From Egicoccus halophilus (GTDB lineage Bacteria > Actinomycetota > Nitriliruptoria > Nitriliruptorales > Nitriliruptoraceae): a stretch of DNA of 64,000 nucleotides. The translations under genes and the position numbers were made by a program. The stretch covers positions 558,001 through 622,000 of the forward strand of contig NZ_CP036250.1 of assembly GCF_004300825.1 (NCBI RefSeq). The letters run 5' to 3'. Below, piece by piece: positions 58,973-64,000 of this stretch (the first letter of the stretch is position 1; the number at the start of each line of letters is the position of its first letter). The notes under the pieces were generated by a model. It saw only the letters and a list, made by a program, of their open reading frames with translations, was not told the origin of the DNA and did not search any database.

Positions 58973-61498
58973 ATGAGTGCTTCCGAGAACCAGGATCTGG
59001 TCACGCTGACCATCGACGGTCAGGAGGTGAGCGTCCCCAAGGGCACGCTCATCATCCGGGCCGCCGAGCAGCTGGGCACGATCGTGCCGCGCTTCTGCGA
59101 CCACCCGTTGCTCGACCCCGTCGGCGCCTGCCGCCAGTGCGTGGTCGACGTCGAGGGACAGCGCAAGCCGGTGATGTCGTGCACCATGCCGGTCGCCCCG
59201 GACATGGTGGTCAGGACCCACCTCACGTCCGACATGGCGAAGAAGGCGCAGGAGGGCACGCTCGAGTTCCTGCTGATCAACCACCCGCTCGACTGCCCGA
59301 TGTGCGACAAGGGCGGTGAGTGCCCGCTGCAGGACCAGGCGCTGGCCCACGGCGCGAACGTGTCGCGGTTCGTGGACCAGAAGCGCCGCTACCAGAAGCC
59401 GGTCGCGGTTAGCCAGCAGATCCTGCTCGACCGCGAGCGCTGCGTGCTGTGTGCCCGCTGCACCCGCTTCTCCGAGCAGGTCTCCGGCGACCCGTTCATC
59501 GAGCTGTTCGAGCGCGGTGCGCTGGAGCAGGTCGCGATCTACGAGGACGAGCCCTACGAGAGCTACTTCTCGGGCAACGTCATCCAGATCTGCCCGGTCG
59601 GTGCGCTGACCTCGGCGTCGTACCGCTTCAAGGCGCGTCCGTTCGACGTCGTCACCACGCCCAGCGTCTGCGACCACTGCTCGGCCGGCTGCACGCTCAC
59701 CGTGCAGTCGCGTCGCGGGGAGATCCAGCGGCAGCTGGCCCGCACGAACATGGCCGTCAACGAGTCGTGGAACTGCGACAAGGGTCGCTTCGGCTTCACC
59801 CACCTCACCGGCGAGCTGCGCATCTCCGAGCCCCGGTTGCGGGTCCCCTCGACGGGCGGAGCCGGCGCCGCCGGCGAGCTCGAGACGGCGTCGTGGTCGG
59901 ACGTGCTGCTGCGCGTCACCGGCGCGATCCAGGAGGCGCGCGACGCCGGCCCGGGACGCGTCGCCGTGGTGACCGGGTCGCGGCTGGCCGACGAGGACGC
60001 CTACGCGGTGTCCAAGTACGTCCGCACCGTCCTGCACACCGACGATCTCGACCACCGCACCCGCTTCGCCGGTCCGGGCGAGACCGAGGAGCTCACCGCG
60101 CTCGTCGGTGCCGACACCGCGCAGTACCGCGACGTCGAGGACGCGCCGGTGATCGTGGTGGCGGGGCTGGACCCCGAGGAGGAGGTCCCGATCCTCCACC
60201 TGCGCATCCGCAAGGCGTGGCGGGCCCACAAGGCGCGCATCGTCGTCGTCGGCCCGCACCTGGGCTCGCTCGGCGAGTTGGCGTGGCGGCGCGTCGCCAC
60301 CGCTCCCGGCCAGGAGGCGGCGGCGATCGCCGGCCTGCTCGACGGGGACGACGACATCGCGACCGCGCTGCGCGCCGAGGGTGCGCCGGTGGTCCTCGTC
60401 GGCGAGCGGGCCGGTGCCGGCACGCTGACGGCGGGCGCCGCCCTGGCCGCCGCTGCCGGTGGCAAGGCCGGCTACGTCGCCCGCCGCGGCAACGCCCGCG
60501 GGGCGCTCGAGGCCGGACTGGCCGCGGGGATCCTGCCGGGTGGCCGGCGTCTGACCGACGCCGCCGACCGTGCCGAGCTCGAGGCGCACTGGGGCGTGTC
60601 CCTGCCCGCCGAGCCGGGCCGCGACCTGCACGCGATCCTGACCGACGCCGCGGCCGGCAAGATCGACGTCCTGCACCTGATCGGCGTCGACCTGGCCCGT
60701 GACTGCGCGTCACCGGAGCTGGCGCGCAGGGCCCTGGAGAAGGTCAAGCTGGTCGTCGCCCAGGACCTGGCCGCGACCGAGACCGTCACCCGCCACGCCG
60801 ACGTCGTGCTGCCGGCCACCGGCACGCAGGAGCGCTTCGGCAGCACGACGAACTGGGAGGGCCGCACCCAGCGGTTCGCCAAGGTCGTCGACGGTCCCGA
60901 GCTCGCGCAGGAGGACTGGGAGATCATCGTCCAGCTCGCCGCGCTGCTCGGCGAGGACCTCGGCTTCAGCGACCTCGACCAGCTCCGCCACGAGATCGCC
61001 ACGCTCGGCCTGCGCACCGAACCCCACGCCTTCCCGCCTGCGAGCGTGTTCGCGCCTGCCGGGGAGCAACGCGCGGGCGACGCGACCGACGACGCGGTCA
61101 CCACCGCCGGCAGCTCGCCGGCCGGCGGGAACGGCGCGAGCGAACCGCGCGAGACGGGGGACCCGGCCGCGCTCGAACTCGTCGTGCGTCCGCTGCTGCT
61201 GGACCGCGGGACGATGCTGACGGGAGCCAGCGACCTGCTGGCGACGGCCCGCACCCCGGTGGTCGACCTCAACACCGCCGACGCCGAGCGCCTCGGCATC
61301 GTCGACGGTGCGCCGGTCGAGCTGTCCGGCAACGGCGCCACGCTGCGGTTGACCGCCCGGGTCGGCCACGACGTGGTCCCGGGCGCCGCGGTCGTGCCCG
61401 CCAACTCCACCGACGAACCGGCTGCGGTGCTGCTCGGCACCGACCGCGCCGGTCAGGTCACCGTGTCCGCACTCGAGCCCGCCGGGGACGTCGCATGA
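58973..61498 (+). CDS. nuoG: NADH-quinone oxidoreductase subunit G
   Basis: An 841-residue 75-kDa-type subunit. The N-terminus has a [2Fe-2S] ferredoxin domain ([18 protein letters not shown] and SCTMPV), the His-ligated N5-type cluster in [19 protein letters not shown], a cluster site in [16 protein letters not shown], and the fourth cluster in [12 protein letters not shown], followed by a molybdopterin oxidoreductase-like domain that lacks a cofactor. Length fits actinobacterial NuoG. ATG 58973 is 5 bp after nuoF; it overlaps nuoH by 4 bases. The segment near residues 690-735 is Ala/Gly-rich and may be a linker. Confidence 0.95.
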   Translation: MSASENQDLVTLTIDGQEVSVPKGTLIIRAAEQLGTIVPRFCDHPLLDPVGACRQCVVDVEGQRKPVMSCTMPVAPDMVVRTHLTSDMAKKAQEGTLEFLLINHPLDCPMCDKGGECPLQDQALAHGANVSRFVDQKRRYQKPVAVSQQILLDRERCVLCARCTRFSEQVSGDPFIELFERGALEQVAIYEDEPYESYFSGNVIQICPVGALTSASYRFKARPFDVVTTPSVCDHCSAGCTLTVQSRRGEIQRQLARTNMAVNESWNCDKGRFGFTHLTGELRISEPRLRVPSTGGAGAAGELETASWSDVLLRVTGAIQEARDAGPGRVAVVTGSRLADEDAYAVSKYVRTVLHTDDLDHRTRFAGPGETEELTALVGADTAQYRDVEDAPVIVVAGLDPEEEVPILHLRIRKAWRAHKARIVVVGPHLGSLGELAWRRVATAPGQEAAAIAGLLDGDDDIATALRAEGAPVVLVGERAGAGTLTAGAALAAAAGGKAGYVARRGNARGALEAGLAAGILPGGRRLTDAADRAELEAHWGVSLPAEPGRDLHAILTDAAAGKIDVLHLIGVDLARDCASPELARRALEKVKLVVAQDLAATETVTRHADVVLPATGTQERFGSTTNWEGRTQRFAKVVDGPELAQEDWEIIVQLAALLGEDLGFSDLDQLRHEIATLGLRTEPHAFPPASVFAPAGEQRAGDATDDAVTTAGSSPAGGNGASEPRETGDPAALELVVRPLLLDRGTMLTGASDLLATARTPVVDLNTADAERLGIVDGAPVELSGNGATLRLTARVGHDVVPGAAVVPANSTDEPAAVLLGTDRAGQVTVSALEPAGDVA

Positions 61499-62745
61499 TC
61501 GAGACCTCGCAGGACCTGCCCCTCTGGGCGCACCTGATCCGGGTGTTGGCGGTCTTCCTGTTCTTCCTGGCCGGAACCGGCCTGCTGACCTGGGGCGAGC
61601 GCCGCCTGCTGGGTCGCATGCAGGCCCGACTCGGTCCGAACCGCATCGGCCCGCTGGGCGTCGGCCAGTTCCTGATGGACGCCGTCAAGATGCTGTTCAA
61701 GGAGGACGTGACGCCGGGCATGGTGAACCGGCCGCTGTTCCGCCTGGCGCCACTGATCGGTGTCGTCGCGGCCATCACCTCGATGGCGGTGATCCCGATC
61801 AGTGGGCCGCTGGAGATCGGCGGCTACATCTTCCCGCTGCAGGTCGCCGACCTCGGGGTCGGGGTGCTCTGGGTGCTGGCGATCGGCTCGATCCACGTCT
61901 ACGGCCTGTTCCTGGCCGGCTGGTCGTCGAACTCGCCGTACCCGCTCATCGGTGGCGTGCGCTCCAGCGCACAGATGATCAGCTACGAGATCGCCCAGGG
62001 TCTCGCGGTGGCCAGCGTGTTCATCTACGTGGGCTCGCTGCGGGTGAGCGACATCGTCAACGCGCAGGCCGGCGACGGGCTGTGGGCCGGCATGCCCGGC
62101 TGGTTCGTGGTCCCGCTGTTCCCGGCGTTCGTGGTCTTCCTCGTCGGCATGGTCGCCGAGGCCGGCCGCACCCCGTTCGACCTCGCCGAGGCCGAGGGGG
62201 AGCTCGTCGGCGGGTTCGTCACCGAGTACTCGGCCCTGCGGTTCGGCCTGTTCATGATCGCGGAGTTCATGGGCGCGATCACCCAGTCGGCGATCATGGT
62301 CACGCTGTTCTTCGGTGGCCCGAGCGGTCCGACGTTCGGGCTCGAGGGCACGGCGGCCGGTCTGCTCGGTTTCGTGTGGTTCGCGCTCAAGACGCTGTTC
62401 TTCGTGTTCTTCTTCATCCTGCTGCGTGGTGCGCTGCCGCGCTACCGCTACGACAAGCTGATGGAGCTGGGCTGGAAGATCCTGATCCCGATCGCCCTGG
62501 TGTGGACCATGGTCACGGCCGTGTTCGTGCTCCTCGCCGAGCAGGGCGGCCTGGCCACCGAGGCCCGTGTCGGCCTCGCCGTGGGTGCGGTCCTGATCCT
62601 CGCCCTGCTGCTGTTCGTCCGCCCCAAGGGCGACGACGACGCACCGTCGGATCCCGCGTCCACCGACCGGTCACGCGACATCGACACGCCCGCCCACACC
62701 GTGGCGCCGCCCGCGGACTCCACCACCACCGGGAGGAACGGCTGA
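61495..62745 (+). CDS. nuoH: NADH-quinone oxidoreductase subunit H
   Basis: A 416-residue eight-helix membrane subunit that joins the peripheral and membrane arms. Typical stretches: [59 protein letters not shown] and [26 protein letters not shown] 45-residue Asp/Thr-rich C-terminal tail extends beyond the last helix. ATG 61495 overlaps the nuoG stop (ATGA) and the gene ends in TGATG with nuoI. Confidence 0.95.
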   Translation: MIETSQDLPLWAHLIRVLAVFLFFLAGTGLLTWGERRLLGRMQARLGPNRIGPLGVGQFLMDAVKMLFKEDVTPGMVNRPLFRLAPLIGVVAAITSMAVIPISGPLEIGGYIFPLQVADLGVGVLWVLAIGSIHVYGLFLAGWSSNSPYPLIGGVRSSAQMISYEIAQGLAVASVFIYVGSLRVSDIVNAQAGDGLWAGMPGWFVVPLFPAFVVFLVGMVAEAGRTPFDLAEAEGELVGGFVTEYSALRFGLFMIAEFMGAITQSAIMVTLFFGGPSGPTFGLEGTAAGLLGFVWFALKTLFFVFFFILLRGALPRYRYDKLMELGWKILIPIALVWTMVTAVFVLLAEQGGLATEARVGLAVGAVLILALLLFVRPKGDDDAPSDPASTDRSRDIDTPAHTVAPPADSTTTGRNG

Positions 62746-63524
62746 TGCCTGCCCCCCTCGTCACCCTGCTGTTCTTCGTCGTCATCGTCGCGCTGCTGGC
62801 GCTGTTCCTCACCCAGACGCACTGGGGGCGCGGATTCCTCGTGCCGCTCAAGGCGATGGTCCGCAAGGCGGAGACGGCGCAGTACCCCGAGCAGCCCCGT
62901 CCGGTCACGCCGCGCTTCCACGGGCGGCACCAGCTCAACCGATACGCGGACGGGCTGGAGAAGTGCATCGGCTGCGAGCTGTGCGCGTGGGCGTGTCCGG
63001 CGGATGCGATCTACGTCCAGGGCGCCGACAACACGCTCGAGGCCCGCTACTCGCCGGGTGAGCGCTTCGCCGACGACTATCAGATCAACTACAACCGCTG
63101 CATCCTGTGCGGCCTGTGCATCGAGGCGTGCCCGACCCGGGCGCTGACCATGACGCACGACTACGAGTTCTCGGCCGACACCCGCCGTGGGCTGATCTGG
63201 ACCAAGGAGAACCTGCTGGTCCCGGTCGCGCCCGGCGGCGAGGACACCCCGCACACCGACCGCGAGGTGCGTCAACGGGGGCTCAACTACTACGGTGGTC
63301 TGGCGGTCACGCCGCCCAACCTCCATGGTGGGCGTTTCGAGCCGGCGGCCAACGCACCGTCCGCTCGGGCCGGACAGGTCATCCCGTCGGGTGAGCTGCC
63401 CTCGACCAGCGAGGACCCGGTCGACTCGGCCATCGTCAGCCGTGCCAACTCCACCGACCCGTCGCGCCGCGACGGGGCGTCCGCGCCCAGCCAGGGCAAC
63501 ACCGACCCATGGGGGGAGCGCTAG
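62745..63524 (+). CDS. nuoI: NADH-quinone oxidoreductase subunit I
   Basis: A 259-residue subunit with two [4Fe-4S] clusters (N6a and N6b): [16 protein letters not shown] and [16 protein letters not shown]. An N-terminal hydrophobic segment ([18 protein letters not shown]) precedes the domain and a C-terminal tail of about 60 residues rich in Ser, Pro and Asp follows, longer than usual. ATG 62745 overlaps nuoH by one base. It carries electrons towards subunit B. Its cluster domain is the closest relative in the window of the ferredoxin-like bc-operon protein. Confidence 0.94.
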   Translation: MPAPLVTLLFFVVIVALLALFLTQTHWGRGFLVPLKAMVRKAETAQYPEQPRPVTPRFHGRHQLNRYADGLEKCIGCELCAWACPADAIYVQGADNTLEARYSPGERFADDYQINYNRCILCGLCIEACPTRALTMTHDYEFSADTRRGLIWTKENLLVPVAPGGEDTPHTDREVRQRGLNYYGGLAVTPPNLHGGRFEPAANAPSARAGQVIPSGELPSTSEDPVDSAIVSRANSTDPSRRDGASAPSQGNTDPWGER

Positions 63525-64000
63525 ATGTCCCTGCTTGCCCAGGCCGCCGACGGGGCGGCCGTCGGAGGCAGCACGGCCGAGGTCGTGTTGTTCTGGATCT
63601 TCGCGGTGATCGCGCTCGGCGCGGCCATCGGCGTGGTGACCATGCGCAACATCGTGCACGGCGCGTTGATGCTGGTGGTGAACCTGCTGGCCGTGGCCGG
63701 GCTCTACCTCGGCCTGGAATCGCCGTTCCTGTCGATCATCCAGGTGCTGGTCTACGCCGGCGCGATCATGGTCCTGTTCCTGTTCGTCATCATGCTGCTC
63801 GGCGTCGACCGCGACGACCTGCTGCTGGCGACCGACGTCCGTGCTCGGGTGTTGGCCGGTGCGGGCGGGGCGTTGTTGGCCGGCGCACTGCTGTTCGGCT
63901 TCGTCGGTCCCTACACCGGGGACGCATCGGTGTGTCCGCACGGTGAGGCGGTGGCCGCGCCGGCGACCGGCGACGGCGTGAGCTGCGTCGGACTGGCCCA
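63525..64000 (+). CDS. nuoJ: NADH-quinone oxidoreductase subunit J (3' end cut by the window)
   Basis: The frame starts at ATG 63525 directly after the nuoI stop and runs to the window edge without a stop. It has helices VLFWIFAVIALGAAIGVVTMRN, GALMLVVNLLAVAGLYLGLE and IQVLVYAGAIMVLFLFVIMLLG, which is the NuoJ signature (helix with VYAGAIMVLF). About 158 residues are visible. The rest of the complex I operon (K to N) is expected to the right. Confidence 0.92.
   Translation, partial: MSLLAQAADGAAVGGSTAEVVLFWIFAVIALGAAIGVVTMRNIVHGALMLVVNLLAVAGLYLGLESPFLSIIQVLVYAGAIMVLFLFVIMLLGVDRDDLLLATDVRARVLAGAGGALLAGALLFGFVGPYTGDASVCPHGEAVAAPATGDGVSCVGLA

Overview
The window is strongly G+C-rich, with dense, mostly plus-strand genes, frequent GTG starts and many 1- or 4-base start/stop overlaps. 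Gene content and order (rex-hemA-hemC-hemD-hemB, an Rv0501/Rv0502-like epimerase and acyltransferase pair, menaquinone genes leading through a geranylgeranyl reductase into nuoA-J) point to an actinobacterium. The respiratory cytochrome b is of the split b6/subunit IV kind rather than the QcrCAB kind of Streptomyces and Mycobacterium, which suggests a deep-branching lineage such as Nitriliruptoria. That taxonomic guess is inference.

Layout. 1-5.1 kb: part of a Tad/Flp pilus operon (tadA, tadB, tadC, a Flp-like pilin and three TadE/G-like proteins) with its 5' part outside the window. 5.2-12.4 kb: accessory genes, namely a CGNR zinc-finger regulator overlapping a MATE exporter, a cupredoxin lipoprotein, a two-gene unit for tiny membrane proteins, a PLP-dependent decarboxylase, and a Fur-type regulator with its catalase behind a perfect palindrome. 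12.4-22.2 kb: a secreted subtilisin with a C-terminal tail of 16 five-residue units centred on Trp, directly abutting a membrane GGDEF-EAL protein; then a DUF2945 protein, an AcuC-like deacetylase, an epimerase, a PlsC-like acyltransferase, and a TIM-barrel isomerase with a 30-residue membrane peptide on the minus strand.

22.2-64 kb is almost entirely respiration. It runs from a glutaredoxin-like protein and the redox sensor Rex through the tetrapyrrole genes hemA, C, D, B and L (with a YihY-family protein and a GDPD between), a b6-type menaquinol:cytochrome c reductase carrying a ferredoxin-like subunit and two uncharacterised membrane proteins, system II cytochrome c maturation (TlpA/ResA, CcdA, ResB, CcsA), an ECF sigma factor with its RskA-type anti-sigma factor, menaquinone synthesis (menE, B, A, C, D, F, G) and a MenJ-like reductase, to complex I (nuoA to nuoJ, the last cut by the window edge). 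A near-perfect Rex operator lies just downstream of the predicted promoter of the reductase gene preceding nuoA, so NADH/NAD+ sensing by the Rex encoded 29 kb upstream probably feeds back on this segment.

The observations I rate highest are the Trp-pentad protease tail with its sigma-28-like promoter and the adjoining cyclic-di-GMP gene, the expanded b6-type bc complex with a conserved heme c(i) cysteine, and the Rex operator. I found no tRNA, rRNA, CRISPR array, transposase or phage gene.
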